Shown: positions 1 through 9,754, counted from the stretch's first letter. The stretch is 64,000 nucleotides of DNA from Noviherbaspirillum sp. UKPF54 (GCF_007874125.1 NZ_CP040128.1:1922001-1986000); one strand, 5' to 3'. Made by a program: numbers and translations. The notes: generated by a model from the sequence alone, not told the origin.

Positions 1-1830
1 CTGGAAATGGTACGCAAGGACGGCAGCATCATGCCAATCCTCCTCAATGCGTCCGCCCAGTTGGACGCCGCAGGCAACTTCGTGATGAGCCGCACCACCG
101 TGTTCGACATCACGAAAGTGGTCGAAGCGCAGAAGGAGTTGCGGCGCGCCGCCACGGTATTCGAGCATACCAGGGACGCGATCATCATCACGGACGGCAA
201 CGGCACGATTACCGCGGCAAACCGTGCCTTTTCCGACATAACCGGCTATCGTCCCGACGAAGTCATCGGCAGGAACCCGCGCCTGCTCAAATCGGAGCGG
301 CAAAGCAACGAGTTTTACAAGAACCTGTGGAGCGAACTGGAGCAAAAAGGCAACTGGCAGGGCGAGATTTGGGACCGCCGCAAATCCGGCGAGCTGTTCC
401 CGACGTGGCAGAACATCACCGCGGTCAAGGATGAAACCGGCAAGGTCACCGACTACATTTCGGTATTTTCCGACATCACCACCATCAAGGACACGGAAGA
501 AAAACTGGTTCGCCTGGCCTACCATGACAGCCTGACCGGCTTGCCAAACCGCCTGCTGTTTAACGACCGCCTGGATCGTGCAATCCAGTTCAGCCGGCGG
601 CACAAGTCCACGGTCGGGCTGCTGCTGCTGGATCTCGACCGCTTCAAGCTGATCAACGACACGCTGGGGCATGACGTCGGCGACCAGCTGCTCGAGGAAA
701 TCGCCGCGCGACTGCAGAACAACGTGCGCGGGGAAGACACCGTCGCCCGGCTGGGCGGCGACGAATTCGCGATCATCATCAGCGAACTGACGCGCATGGA
801 AGATGCGGCAGCCCTGTCGCAGAAAATCATCAAGGCCATCGCAGCCCCCATCCATATCTCGAACCATTTGCTGATGACGTCGGCAAGCATCGGCATCAGC
901 GTTTTCCCGGATGATGCAGGCGACAAGGAAACGCTGTACAAGTCAGCCGATATCGCGTTGTATGCTGCCAAGGACAAGGGAAGAAACTGCTACGAGTTTT
1001 TCACGCCATCCATGACGCAGCGTGCGAACGAAATTCTCGCGATCGACCGTGGCTTGCGCGGCGCCTTCCAGCGGCATGAGCTGGCCCTCTATTTTCAGCC
1101 GCAAATCAGCCTGGCGAGCGGCCGCGTCGCCGGCGTCGAAGCGCTCCTGCGCTGGAATTCCTCCCAGAACGGCATGCAGCAGCCCAGCCGCTTCATACCG
1201 ATTGCGGAAGAGAGCAACCTCATCGAACTGCTCGGCGACTGGGTGCTCGACAGCGCCTGCGCACAGATACAGAAATGGCGTGCCGCGGGCGTCCCGCCGG
1301 TGCGCCTGGCGATCAATCTGTCCGCGCGCCAGATCAAGCGCCCCCGTTTCGCCAAGGATTTTTGCCGCCTGCTGCAACGGTATCCATCCATGGACGGCTT
1401 TGGCGTCGACATCGAAGTCACCGAAACGGCACTGCAAACCGACCCGGACATTGCCGCCGCCCTGAAGGAATTGAAGAACGTCGGTGTACGCGTTGCCGTC
1501 GACGACTTCGGAACCGGCTATTCGTCACTGTTATCGCTGAAACAGCTGCCGGCGGACATCCTTAAAATCGACCGCGCATTCATTCACGGCATCCCGGACG
1601 ACGGCGACGACAAGGCGATCACCGCCGCGATTATCGCCATGGGCCATTCGCTTGGCATGGAGATTGTTGCGGAAGGCATCGAAACACGCGAACAACTGGA
1701 GTTCCTGGTCAGCCAGCACTGCGACGAAGTGCAGGGTTTCCTGTTTTCCCCCCCCTTGCCGGCGGATGAATGCGAACGCTTCCTGATCTCCGCCCGCACG
1801 GCCGCGCCGGTTACCATGCTGGGCGCATGA
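1..1830 (+). CDS. PAS-GGDEF-EAL cyclic-di-GMP turnover protein (5' truncated by window edge)
   Basis: Bifunctional c-di-GMP signalling protein; the reading frame is open at base 1, so the true start lies upstream. About 609 residues are visible. They begin in the tail of one PAS domain, followed by a complete PAS domain (about residues 45-160) that senses an unknown signal. The GGDEF domain (about 170-335) has an intact active-site GGDEF and an RGED inhibitory I-site five residues before it. The EAL domain (about 350-600) has EALLRW, DDFGTGYSS and the QGFLFSPP end motif, so both synthesis and hydrolysis look possible. It ends 82 bases from the convergent HlyD gene. I see no signature tying it to the secretion system beyond proximity. 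The domain call is certain; net enzymatic direction cannot be read from sequence. Confidence 0.95.
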   Translation: MEMVRKDGSIMPILLNASAQLDAAGNFVMSRTTVFDITKVVEAQKELRRAATVFEHTRDAIIITDGNGTITAANRAFSDITGYRPDEVIGRNPRLLKSERQSNEFYKNLWSELEQKGNWQGEIWDRRKSGELFPTWQNITAVKDETGKVTDYISVFSDITTIKDTEEKLVRLAYHDSLTGLPNRLLFNDRLDRAIQFSRRHKSTVGLLLLDLDRFKLINDTLGHDVGDQLLEEIAARLQNNVRGEDTVARLGGDEFAIIISELTRMEDAAALSQKIIKAIAAPIHISNHLLMTSASIGISVFPDDAGDKETLYKSADIALYAAKDKGRNCYEFFTPSMTQRANEILAIDRGLRGAFQRHELALYFQPQISLASGRVAGVEALLRWNSSQNGMQQPSRFIPIAEESNLIELLGDWVLDSACAQIQKWRAAGVPPVRLAINLSARQIKRPRFAKDFCRLLQRYPSMDGFGVDIEVTETALQTDPDIAAALKELKNVGVRVAVDDFGTGYSSLLSLKQLPADILKIDRAFIHGIPDDGDDKAITAAIIAMGHSLGMEIVAEGIETREQLEFLVSQHCDEVQGFLFSPPLPADECERFLISARTAAPVTMLGA

Positions 1831-1912
1831 CATACGGCGCGGCTCGTACGCTTCGGATGACGGGCTGGTTGCGTAACCCGCCGTGCAGCGTTCGATGCCG
1901 ATGCGTTCCGCG

Positions 1913-3289
1913 TTACCCGCCGATCTGCCGGAACGGATCGAGCGCCAGGTCGATCAACCTGCGCTCGCGCACCACGACTTCGGCGGTTGCCGTCATCCCG
2001 TAGCGCAGCGGGTACTTGATGTCGCCCACCTCGTAGTAATTGCGTTCCAACGTGACGCGCCCCTCGTACACCGGCTGCTTGGTCTGCGGCGAAGGCTTGG
2101 TAGCGGGCGAGATGTAGGCGAGCGTGCCGTTGATGAGGCCGTAGCGCTGGTACGGAAAGGCGTTGAACTTCAGCTTGGCCGGCAAGCCTTCGCGCAGGAA
2201 GGCGCGGTCGTGCTCGGGAATCTCGATCTTCAGCACCGGGCGCGCATCCTTCGGCGCAATCCCGCCCAGCGGCGTGTTGGCCTGGATCTTGTCGCCGGGC
2301 TGGGTTGAGGTGACGTCGGTCACCACGCCGTCGGCCGGCGCGACGATGAGCAGGAAGTTGTCCTTGTCGATGTTTTCGAACTTGATCCGGGCGGCGGCGT
2401 CCGCCACCAGGCGCGCGGTTTGCACCTGCAGGCGGAGCTTTTCCTCCGTGTTGGCGATTTCCTTGGCCGCTGCATCGTATTGCAGCTGCAGCTTGGTGAG
2501 TTCCTGCCCGCTGGTTTCCAGCTGAGCCTTGGCTTGATTGAATTCCATGCTTTGCCGCGCGCCGAGCTCGGACAGCCTGGCCTGCGCGGCGCGCAATCCG
2601 TTCTCCGCCGCCAGCAGCGCGTTCTTCTTTCCTTCCACCTGCAACTGCGACACGCCGCCGCCGCCGGGCAGAGCCAGCAGCCGCGAATACTTGTCGGCCT
2701 CGCTCTTGGCAGCGTCGCGCGCGCGGCGCGCATCCTCCACGGCGGTGCGCGCTTCGGCCAGCTGCGCGCGCTGGCCCTCCGCCAGCTTGCCGGTGCCCTC
2801 GGCCACGCGCTGGTCGTGCTGGTGCTGCTCGACTTCCATGGCTTGCTTGAGCGCGACGATCTTGCGTTCCATGAGCGCTTTCTTTTCGGGAAATTCCTTC
2901 CACTCGCGCTCGGCGTCCTCCAGCTTGAGCTGCGCCTGCAAGGCGTTGGTGGCGGCCTCGATCGCGCCGCGCGCATTGAGCCTCGCCAGCACGTCGCCTT
3001 TCGATACCGGCTGGCCTTCGGCAATGTACAGGTTGGCCAGTTCGCCGTCGACCGGCGTGTAGAAGCGCCGCACTTCCGATTCCGGCTGCAGCGTTCCCTG
3101 CCCCGATACGATCACGTCGGCATGGCCGAAAAACGACCAGATCAGGGCGACCAGCACCAGCGCCATCATCGTGATGACGGTCGCATGCGTGAAGCGCCAG
3201 GGCTCGGCGCTCAGGATCGCGATGCCTTCCGCGCTGTGGTCTTCCAGCGCTTCAGTGAGCGGCTTGAGCCGGTTGGCGTTGGTTGCCAT
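1913..3289 (-). CDS. HlyD-family membrane fusion protein of a type I secretion system
   Basis: Periplasmic adaptor that would link an inner-membrane ABC exporter to an outer-membrane channel. The 458-residue protein has a short cytoplasmic N-terminus and one membrane helix (about residues 37-57, ending near FFGHAD). A split lipoyl/biotinyl-like half-motif follows (TPVDGELANLYI), then a long coiled coil rich in Glu, Ala and Lys (about 110-310) and a beta-barrel C-terminus typical of HlyD proteins. The start was chosen because the motif GGGAGGTG lies eight bases before ATG 3289; this site and the first 35 bases of the gene lie inside the upstream FHA gene, so translation is probably coupled. 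It is the last gene of a four-gene operon with an outer-membrane factor and two FHA proteins. The matching C39 ABC exporter is about 20 kb away, so the pairing is inferred. Confidence 0.92.
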   Translation of the reverse strand: MATNANRLKPLTEALEDHSAEGIAILSAEPWRFTHATVITMMALVLVALIWSFFGHADVIVSGQGTLQPESEVRRFYTPVDGELANLYIAEGQPVSKGDVLARLNARGAIEAATNALQAQLKLEDAEREWKEFPEKKALMERKIVALKQAMEVEQHQHDQRVAEGTGKLAEGQRAQLAEARTAVEDARRARDAAKSEADKYSRLLALPGGGGVSQLQVEGKKNALLAAENGLRAAQARLSELGARQSMEFNQAKAQLETSGQELTKLQLQYDAAAKEIANTEEKLRLQVQTARLVADAAARIKFENIDKDNFLLIVAPADGVVTDVTSTQPGDKIQANTPLGGIAPKDARPVLKIEIPEHDRAFLREGLPAKLKFNAFPYQRYGLINGTLAYISPATKPSPQTKQPVYEGRVTLERNYYEVGDIKYPLRYGMTATAEVVVRERRLIDLALDPFRQIGG

Positions 3290-5807
3290 CAGTTTGATCA
3301 CCTCCCAACAAGGCAAGCTTGCTCTTCAACAGGTCCGGGGCCAGCACGTTGCGCAATTCCTGCAGTGACTTGCGCTGCTGTTCCGCTTCCGCAGCGATCT
3401 CGTCGCGCAGCTTGCGCCCGTCCGCGGGCGGCTCCATTTTCAGCTGGGCATAGACCAGCATGCCTTGCCGCGCGTCGGCGTCGGCATCGGCCAGCAGGCG
3501 CGCCTGCATCCGGTATTTTCCCGAAATTTTGCTTTCAAGCCGCTGGTCGCCTTCGATCGGGCCATTGTCCCGGTACTGCCTCCAGCCCGCCTGGGCGCGG
3601 TTCAGCAATGCCTGCGCCCGCGCGATGGCCTTGTCCCTGTTCGCCGCGACATCCGGCGCGACGGCGCGCGCGAAATAGGCGTCCTCGGCCGGATCGAGCG
3701 CGCCGTAAAACGCGAGCAGGCGCTCGACGTAGCCGGCGCCGCCGCGCGTCTTTTGCAGCTGCGCATACTGGTCGGCGATGGCCTTTTTATGTGCCAGTTC
3801 GCGCGATGCCGCCTCGCCCCAGGGCCCCGCCGTCATTTTCTGCAAGCCGGCGAACGCCTGCTCCGTGTCGCCGCCGCGCCAGGACGCCGAGACTGCCTGA
3901 TACTGCCGCATCACCTCCGGCGGCGGGAACAGCGTGCCGGCCTGCAATGCGCGAAACCTTGCCTGGAACGGCGGCGTCGCGAACTTTGCTGCGGACGCCT
4001 GCGTGACGAGCGGCCCCAGGTTGCGCTCGCGCGCATGCCTCAGGATCTCGCCGTAGCTGCGCAAGTCCTGGCGCACGCTGTCGAGCCCGCCGATCCTCGG
4101 ATATTTTTCGGCATACTCCTTGAGCACGGCATCGAGGTCGCCCGGACGATCCTCGGCCAGCGCGGACGCGATGGTCGCTTTCAGGCGTTCGATGGCGGCG
4201 GAATACACCGCGTCGTCGCTCTGCAGCTTGCGCAGGTGCGACAGCGCCTCGGCATACGGGTCGCGGAACGCCGGCACATAGGAAGAGATGGCGGCGAGCG
4301 CACGTTGATGTCCCTGCGTATCTTCATCCCAGCGCTTGAGCAGCGCCTTGATCCGGTCCTCGTCCGCATAGAGCCGGATCGGCGCTTCCGTCCCGCCCCG
4401 GCCCAGCACGAACTTCTCCAGGCTGCCCATCCATTCGAGCTGCCTGAGCAGCGGCTGGACGTCGGCGTTGTGGCTGCCGAGCCTGTTCATGTTCGCCAGC
4501 GCGGCGTCGGCGCGCGCAAAGTCGCGCGCCTTCAGGCCGGCCGCCCAGCCCGGCACGCCGGCCTTGAGCAGCGCTTCCGTGCTCAACGCCTTGACCGCCG
4601 CGTTGTCCGGATCGTTTTCCAGATAATGGTCGGCCAGCTCGGCGGCGCGCGGATACTCGCCGTCGGCAACGAGATCCTTCAGGCGGCCCTCCGGCGCCTG
4701 CCGCAGGTACAGCGCGCCGGCGAACACCGCGAGCGCCGCCACGAACAGCGCGCCCCAGCGCAACGAGCGCTTGAATCCTTCGTGCTCGCCTCCGGCGAAA
4801 GCCTGCGCCAGTTCGCGCGCGAACACCGCGAACCTGCCGCGCGGACGGCCGCCGCCCTCCTTGCCGCTATCGTCGGGCTGTTTGGCCGCCTCGTCGTTGA
4901 GCTCGTCTTCCTGCTGCTGCGCGCGGTCCACGCAAAAGATATCGAGGAAGGAATCGGCCGCCGCCACGAAGGTGGTCTTGTCCACGTCGAAGCTGTTCTT
5001 TTCCGCCGCCCCCTTGCGCACCGCCTGGCTCAGCTTGGTGATGGTCGGATCGAGTTCCGCCTCCTGCGTCTGCAGGCTCACCGTATAGACGAAATGATGG
5101 CCGCCGAACGCGAGCACGTCGCCGTCCTTGAGCGGCACCGCGTGCTCGTCGAGCCGCTTTTCGGCGACGAAGGTGCCGTTGGTGCTGCCCAGGTCCTCGA
5201 CATAGGGCTGGCCGCCCTTGAGGAAGAGATGCGCATGGCGGCGCGAGATGTAATTCACCTGGTGCGGATGCTCGCTCTTGTAGCGCGAAAAGGTGGTATC
5301 GGCCTTGCTGATCAGGAAAGGAAACTGGGTGATCACGATCGGCTGCAATCCCGCATCGTCGTGCCTGGGCGTGAGCGTCAGGCTGACCACCTTCGCCGCC
5401 TGCCTGGGTGCCTCGGTGCGGGCGCCGAGATGCACCTTGTAGCTCAGCGCACCGGAGAAGCCGATCTCGTCGCCATCCTGCAGGCGGCTGGTTTTCTGGC
5501 GGATGTTGACGCCGTTGACGGTGGTGCCGTTCTTGCTGCCGAGGTCGGCGATATAGACAGTGCCGTACTCGGAAAAGATGCGCGCATGGCGGCGCGACAG
5601 GTCGGCCACCAGTTCCGGCGGATAGGCGTCGAACGGCGGCTCGGTGCGCCCGATCGCGAACAGGTTTTCGTCGATCCGGATGTCGCCCAGCTCCGGATGG
5701 GCGACCGGCTTGAGCACGATGTCGAATTCCTGCGAGGGCGCGGCCGGCTGCAGCGCGACCGTGCGCGCGTCGTCGGCGGCGGTATTGGCAGCATTGCGTC
5801 GCAACAT
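3252..5807 (-). CDS. Double-FHA, single-pass membrane protein with TPR-like periplasmic part
   Basis: Phosphothreonine-reading scaffold of 851 residues. Two FHA domains are clear: the first (about 35-130) has IGR, SRRHA and GSKNGT-type motifs; the second (about 165-250) has ISRRHAHL and DLGSTNGTFV. After an acidic linker one hydrophobic helix (about 365-382) precedes a long alpha-helical region with repeated Ala-rich TPR-like units that would be periplasmic. The ATG directly follows the TAG of the outer-membrane factor gene, and the end overlaps the HlyD start by 38 bases. FHA domains bind phosphothreonine, so the kinase at 11669-13753 and the phosphatase at 18000-18773 are natural partners. 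The layout recalls Fha of type VI secretion, but I see no type VI structural gene here. Function in export control is inference. Confidence 0.88.
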   Translation of the reverse strand: MLRRNAANTAADDARTVALQPAAPSQEFDIVLKPVAHPELGDIRIDENLFAIGRTEPPFDAYPPELVADLSRRHARIFSEYGTVYIADLGSKNGTTVNGVNIRQKTSRLQDGDEIGFSGALSYKVHLGARTEAPRQAAKVVSLTLTPRHDDAGLQPIVITQFPFLISKADTTFSRYKSEHPHQVNYISRRHAHLFLKGGQPYVEDLGSTNGTFVAEKRLDEHAVPLKDGDVLAFGGHHFVYTVSLQTQEAELDPTITKLSQAVRKGAAEKNSFDVDKTTFVAAADSFLDIFCVDRAQQQEDELNDEAAKQPDDSGKEGGGRPRGRFAVFARELAQAFAGGEHEGFKRSLRWGALFVAALAVFAGALYLRQAPEGRLKDLVADGEYPRAAELADHYLENDPDNAAVKALSTEALLKAGVPGWAAGLKARDFARADAALANMNRLGSHNADVQPLLRQLEWMGSLEKFVLGRGGTEAPIRLYADEDRIKALLKRWDEDTQGHQRALAAISSYVPAFRDPYAEALSHLRKLQSDDAVYSAAIERLKATIASALAEDRPGDLDAVLKEYAEKYPRIGGLDSVRQDLRSYGEILRHARERNLGPLVTQASAAKFATPPFQARFRALQAGTLFPPPEVMRQYQAVSASWRGGDTEQAFAGLQKMTAGPWGEAASRELAHKKAIADQYAQLQKTRGGAGYVERLLAFYGALDPAEDAYFARAVAPDVAANRDKAIARAQALLNRAQAGWRQYRDNGPIEGDQRLESKISGKYRMQARLLADADADARQGMLVYAQLKMEPPADGRKLRDEIAAEAEQQRKSLQELRNVLAPDLLKSKLALLGGDQTDGNQRQPAQAAH

Positions 5808-7229
5808 CTATCGGCTCCCGACTTCGACGGTCGGCCAGCCGCCGCCCAGCGCCTTGTACAGCGTCACCGTGTCCGCCAGGATCTGCTGGTGGTTCGCCAG
5901 CAGCGCGAGCTGGGCCGACAGCAGCGAGCGCTCGGTCTCGAACAGCTCCAGCTGGGACACCACGCCCTCCTTGAGCTGGGCTTCGGTCTGCGCCGACACC
6001 GTTTTCAGGTTATCGATCTGCTGCTGCAGTTCTGTTCGCTGCTTGCGGTGGGCGTCGAGGTTGACCAGCGCGTTTTCGACATCCTCGAATGCCGTGATGA
6101 CGGTCTTGCGGTATTGCTCTTCCGCCACCCGGGTCTGCGCCTCGCTGGTCTTCACATGCGCCTTGACCGACGGGTCGAAGATCGGGATGTTGATGCTGGG
6201 CAGAAGCCCGAAGGTGAACGACTTCAGCAGGTCGGTCAGCGCGAAGCTGGAACTGCCGCCGCGCCCGGTCAGGCTCACCGACGGCAGCTGCGCCAGCTTG
6301 GCCTGGCCGACCAGGTCGTAGGCTTCGAGCACGCGGAACTCGGCGGCGACGATGTCTGGCCGGCGCTTGAGCAGCTCGGACGGCAGCCCGGACGGCACCG
6401 CCGGCAGCTGCACCCGATCCTGCAGCCTGCCGGGCGCGATCCGGAGCTCTCCCGCCGGCACGCCAAGCAGCGTGGACAAGGCGTTGGCGGCGAGGTCGCG
6501 CGCGCGGCGCAGCTCCAGCAGGTCGTTGGTCAGCCGGTTGATCTCGGCGCGCTGCTGCAGCACGCGCGTGTTGGGCAGCAGGCCGCTTTTGTACATCGCG
6601 TCGAACGTCGAGAGTATCTGCCGGTTCTTGTCGAGCGCGCGCTGCTGCTGGTCGATCTGCTCGTCGAACTGCAGGATCTGGAAGTACGTGGTCGACACGT
6701 CCGACACCAGCTTCAGGTAGCCGGCCCGCCAGTCGGCCTCAGAGGCACGGTATTCCGCCTTCTGCGCCTGCACGCCCTTCTCCACCTTGCCCCAGATGTC
6801 GATATCCCAGTTGACCTGGGTGCCGAGGTTGAAGCTCTTCGACAGCTTCTGCCCGGTGCTCTTCTCGAAACTGGCGCCGGCGCCGGCGTCCAGCGTCGGC
6901 AGCGCGCCGGCGCGCGCCTCGCCGACTTCGGCGCCGGCCACCTGGATGCGCGCGGCCAGGATCTTGACGTCGAAATTGCCGGCCACCGCCCGCGCCACCA
7001 GATCGTTGAGCGTGGGATCGCGAAACTCCTTCCACCAGTCGGGCGCGATGGTTTCCGCGGCCGACACCGGCGGCTGGCCGGACCAGGAGGATTTGACGGG
7101 CGTGTCTGGCCGGCGGTACGGCGCCATGCTGACGTCGGCGCAGCCGCACAGCATGGCGGCGCACAGCGCGGCCACGGCGGACCGCCGCGCGCCCGGACGG
7201 GACAGGGAGAGTTGAATGGTATGCATCAT
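5808..7229 (-). CDS. NodT/OprM-type outer-membrane efflux lipoprotein (type I secretion channel)
   Basis: Outer-membrane trimeric channel subunit of about 473 residues. A lipoprotein signal peptide ends in the lipobox LCGC, and two long outer-membrane-efflux-protein repeats (about 75-270 and 280-465) carry motifs typical of the NodT family, such as LLKRRPDI and the WWKEF element near the N-terminus. ATG 7229 or 7226 are both possible; the upstream HD-GYP gene stops inside the ATGATG pair, which implies translational coupling. The gene abuts the FHA gene downstream. NodT lipoproteins more often serve RND pumps, but the operon has HlyD and no RND permease, so I assign it as the exit channel for the peptide exporter. 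Confidence 0.9.
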   Translation of the reverse strand: MMHTIQLSLSRPGARRSAVAALCAAMLCGCADVSMAPYRRPDTPVKSSWSGQPPVSAAETIAPDWWKEFRDPTLNDLVARAVAGNFDVKILAARIQVAGAEVGEARAGALPTLDAGAGASFEKSTGQKLSKSFNLGTQVNWDIDIWGKVEKGVQAQKAEYRASEADWRAGYLKLVSDVSTTYFQILQFDEQIDQQQRALDKNRQILSTFDAMYKSGLLPNTRVLQQRAEINRLTNDLLELRRARDLAANALSTLLGVPAGELRIAPGRLQDRVQLPAVPSGLPSELLKRRPDIVAAEFRVLEAYDLVGQAKLAQLPSVSLTGRGGSSSFALTDLLKSFTFGLLPSINIPIFDPSVKAHVKTSEAQTRVAEEQYRKTVITAFEDVENALVNLDAHRKQRTELQQQIDNLKTVSAQTEAQLKEGVVSQLELFETERSLLSAQLALLANHQQILADTVTLYKALGGGWPTVEVGSR

Positions 7230-9178
7230 TTCGCTACGGAGGTCGCCGCCGTCCAGACCTTGGCATCGACAAACACATTGAACAACCTGGCATCGAGATG
7301 CCCGGCGCGGCATTCCTGCTGCATCAGGTCGAGCGCCAATTCCGTCGGTACCGCCTTCTTGTACGGGCGGTCGCCGGCCGTGAGCGCGTCCCAGATGTCG
7401 CAGATGGTCAGCATGCGGGTCTGTATGCTGATCTGGTCGCCGCGCAGCCCCATCGGATAGCCGGAGCCATCGAGCTTCTCATGGTGTCCGTGGGCGATCG
7501 CCGGCACGCCGGCCAGGTCGCGCGTCCACGGGATCAGGATCAGGAACGAGTACGAATCCACCACGTGCGACTCGATCTCCTTGCGTTCTTCCGGCGTCAG
7601 GCAGCCCTTGGGCAGCGACAGCGCGGAGAATTCGCATTGTTCGAGCAGCGGCGACGCCACCTCGTCGGCCTCGTGATAGGCGTAGTTCAGGATATCGTCC
7701 AGCTCGCCGCGCCCCTCCGTGTGTGACACGGCCGGCTCGTTGGCCTGCCGGATGGCGTCGAGAAAGCGGTCCAGCCGCTCGTATTCCTCGCGCAGGCCGG
7801 CTTCGATGCGAACCTTCTCGGCGCGGAACGCGCCGATGCTCAGCTCGCGGCGCGCATGCAGCTCGGCCAGCAGGCGGTAGGCCTGCCGTTCCAGGCAGGC
7901 GCGCGCGTACTTGAAGCGCTGTTCCAGCAGGCGCATCTCGGAATGGTGCAGCTTCTTTTCCTTGCGCAGCACATGCTCGCGCACCCCGACCTTGCCGAAG
8001 TCGTGCAGCAACGCGGCATAGCGGATCTCGCGCAGTTGATCGTGCGAAAACACGATGCGCCGCAGCTCCGGCCCGGTGTCGCGGTCCACTGCCTGCGCCA
8101 GCCCTTCCGCGTAGGCGGCCACCCGGAACGAATGGCCGGCGGTCACCGGGTCGCGCTCCTCGATGGCCTGCACCGAGGCGCGCACGAAGCCGTCGAGCAG
8201 GCGCTCGATGTCGGAATAGAGCTGGAAATTCTTCAGCGCCACCGCCGTCTCCGCGCATACGCCGGTGAGCATTTCCAGGTCCTGCTCCTTGAACGCATAG
8301 GGATCGGACGAGGTATCGACCTGGATCAGGCCCAGGCATTCGCCCTCCAGCAGCAGCGGCACGCACATGACGCTGCGTATGCCCTGCGAAATGATCGATT
8401 CCTGGGCACCGTAATGGCGGTTGGCAAGCGTGTCAACCGACAGGATCGACTGCTTCTTGTCGAGCACTTCGCCGACGATGGTGTGCGAGATGGTGACGCG
8501 TTCCGGGTCCTCGACCGTGCCGTCGCGGCGGCTGGCCGCCACCGGCACCGGCGCCTCGCCCTCGTTCTTGCGCAGCAGGATGAAGGCGCGCTCGGCCAGC
8601 GGGAACAGGTCGAAGATGAAGTTCATGATCTTTTCGATCAGCGTGGTGCGGTCGGTCACCGCGCCGAGCGCGATGCTGACCTGGGCCATCGCGTGCAGCT
8701 TGCGCACCGTGCGCTGCATGTCGCCGTCGTCGGCCGCGGCCGGCGGTTCCATGGTTTTCGCCAGCTGGGTCGCGTCGACCGTCTTGGTGATGATCGTGGT
8801 CATGTTGTCCTGCGCGGGCACGACCAGAGAATGGAAGATCATCTGCGCCGACGACACCGCGAGTTCGTCGCCGTCGCGCAGCGGATGCCAGCTGCCCGGG
8901 CGCAGCCGGTTGCCGAGCACGAAGGTGCCGTTGAACGAATGGAGGTCTTCCACGAAATAGGTGCTGCCGCGGCGCCGGATGCGCGCATGGCGGCGGCTGA
9001 CGGTGTGGTCGGGAATGCAGAGGAACTTGTCCGACGACAGGGAATCCTGCGGCTCGCGGCCGATCACCACCTCGTCATGCAGCGCGAAGACGACCGGCTT
9101 TTCCGTGCCGTCTCCCGGCACTTCCAGATAGGCCATTGCTGCACCGACCGACTCGGCAAATGTGGTTGCGCCTTTCAT
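7226..9178 (-). CDS. FHA-GAF-HD-GYP signalling protein
   Basis: Soluble regulator of about 650 residues. The FHA domain (about 20-120) has VIGRE, SRRHARI and HSFNGTFV; a GAF domain (about 165-330) follows a short helical linker. The HD-GYP domain (about 335-635) has the metal-binding LLHDFGKVG and the signature HHEKLDGSGYP, so it should hydrolyse cyclic-di-GMP. An unusually long insertion of about 110 helical residues separates the HD and GYP halves. The chosen ATG 9178 gives a short lead into the FHA domain; its ribosome site is weak and a TTG at 9211 is an alternative. It is the first gene of the secretion operon and overlaps the outer-membrane factor start. Combining phosphothreonine reading with c-di-GMP hydrolysis in an export operon is unusual. 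Confidence 0.92.
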   Translation of the reverse strand: MKGATTFAESVGAAMAYLEVPGDGTEKPVVFALHDEVVIGREPQDSLSSDKFLCIPDHTVSRRHARIRRRGSTYFVEDLHSFNGTFVLGNRLRPGSWHPLRDGDELAVSSAQMIFHSLVVPAQDNMTTIITKTVDATQLAKTMEPPAAADDGDMQRTVRKLHAMAQVSIALGAVTDRTTLIEKIMNFIFDLFPLAERAFILLRKNEGEAPVPVAASRRDGTVEDPERVTISHTIVGEVLDKKQSILSVDTLANRHYGAQESIISQGIRSVMCVPLLLEGECLGLIQVDTSSDPYAFKEQDLEMLTGVCAETAVALKNFQLYSDIERLLDGFVRASVQAIEERDPVTAGHSFRVAAYAEGLAQAVDRDTGPELRRIVFSHDQLREIRYAALLHDFGKVGVREHVLRKEKKLHHSEMRLLEQRFKYARACLERQAYRLLAELHARRELSIGAFRAEKVRIEAGLREEYERLDRFLDAIRQANEPAVSHTEGRGELDDILNYAYHEADEVASPLLEQCEFSALSLPKGCLTPEERKEIESHVVDSYSFLILIPWTRDLAGVPAIAHGHHEKLDGSGYPMGLRGDQISIQTRMLTICDIWDALTAGDRPYKKAVPTELALDLMQQECRAGHLDARLFNVFVDAKVWTAATSVAK

Positions 9179-9275
9179 CTCACCGCTCTCGATCCTTGTG
9201 GTGCACCTCAATCAAGCGGTTCGACACTGCCCCTCAAACACCGGTTCCGGCGCCTAGTCCTTCAGTACAGCCGCC

Positions 9276-9704
9276 TCATTTCACCGTGATGGTGATTTTC
9301 TTCGAATGGACGGGCGGGTTGTGGGGAATGTGCTTGTCGTCGCCCATCAACAATTGCAGCGTGTGCTTGCCCGGCGGCAGCTCGATCTGCGTCTCGGTTT
9401 CGCCCGCGCCGAAATGGAGGTGGTTGCGATCGGATGGAATCTCCTGGTCGGCCGACGGCAGTTCGGTATCGATCAGCAGGTGATGATGGCCGGTATTGGG
9501 GAACTTGACGCCCTTCGGTGCCACGCCCATGTTGCGCAGCCCGAACCAGACACGGATCGGCTTGTCGTGCGATACCACCTCGCCGTCGTTCGGCCAGCCG
9601 ATATACAGGTAGGCATTGGGCGGCGCCGGCGTCGGGCCCGCCAGCGCCGTCCCGGAAAGCAGCGCGGAGAACAGGATAACCACGGCGGCGTATGCTTTGT
9701 TCAT
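9276..9704 (-). CDS. DUF4399-type small secreted protein, copy 1
   Basis: A 142-residue protein with a signal peptide (cleavage near ALAG, residue 23). The single domain has a strikingly conserved His-rich core, GHHHLLID, followed by NHLHFGAGETE and PPGKHTLQL. I recall this pattern as the DUF4399 family of periplasmic proteins of unknown function. The clustered histidines suggest metal binding, which is inference. It is a close paralogue of the next gene upstream and lies 97 bases before the FHA-GAF-HD-GYP gene on the same strand, so it may belong to the same transcript. Confidence 0.85.
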   Translation of the reverse strand: MNKAYAAVVILFSALLSGTALAGPTPAPPNAYLYIGWPNDGEVVSHDKPIRVWFGLRNMGVAPKGVKFPNTGHHHLLIDTELPSADQEIPSDRNHLHFGAGETETQIELPPGKHTLQLLMGDDKHIPHNPPVHSKKITITVK

Positions 9705-9754
9705 GACTGGCTCTCTGCGAATGCCCGAATGATGGAATGCCGCTCCTGCGGCGC

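Noticed and set aside
3465..7460. A 1331-codon open frame on the plus strand opposite the FHA and channel genes
   Set aside because: It is antisense to two genes with clear domains; its Arg/Gly/Leu-rich product has no motif and the frame is open only because of GC bias.
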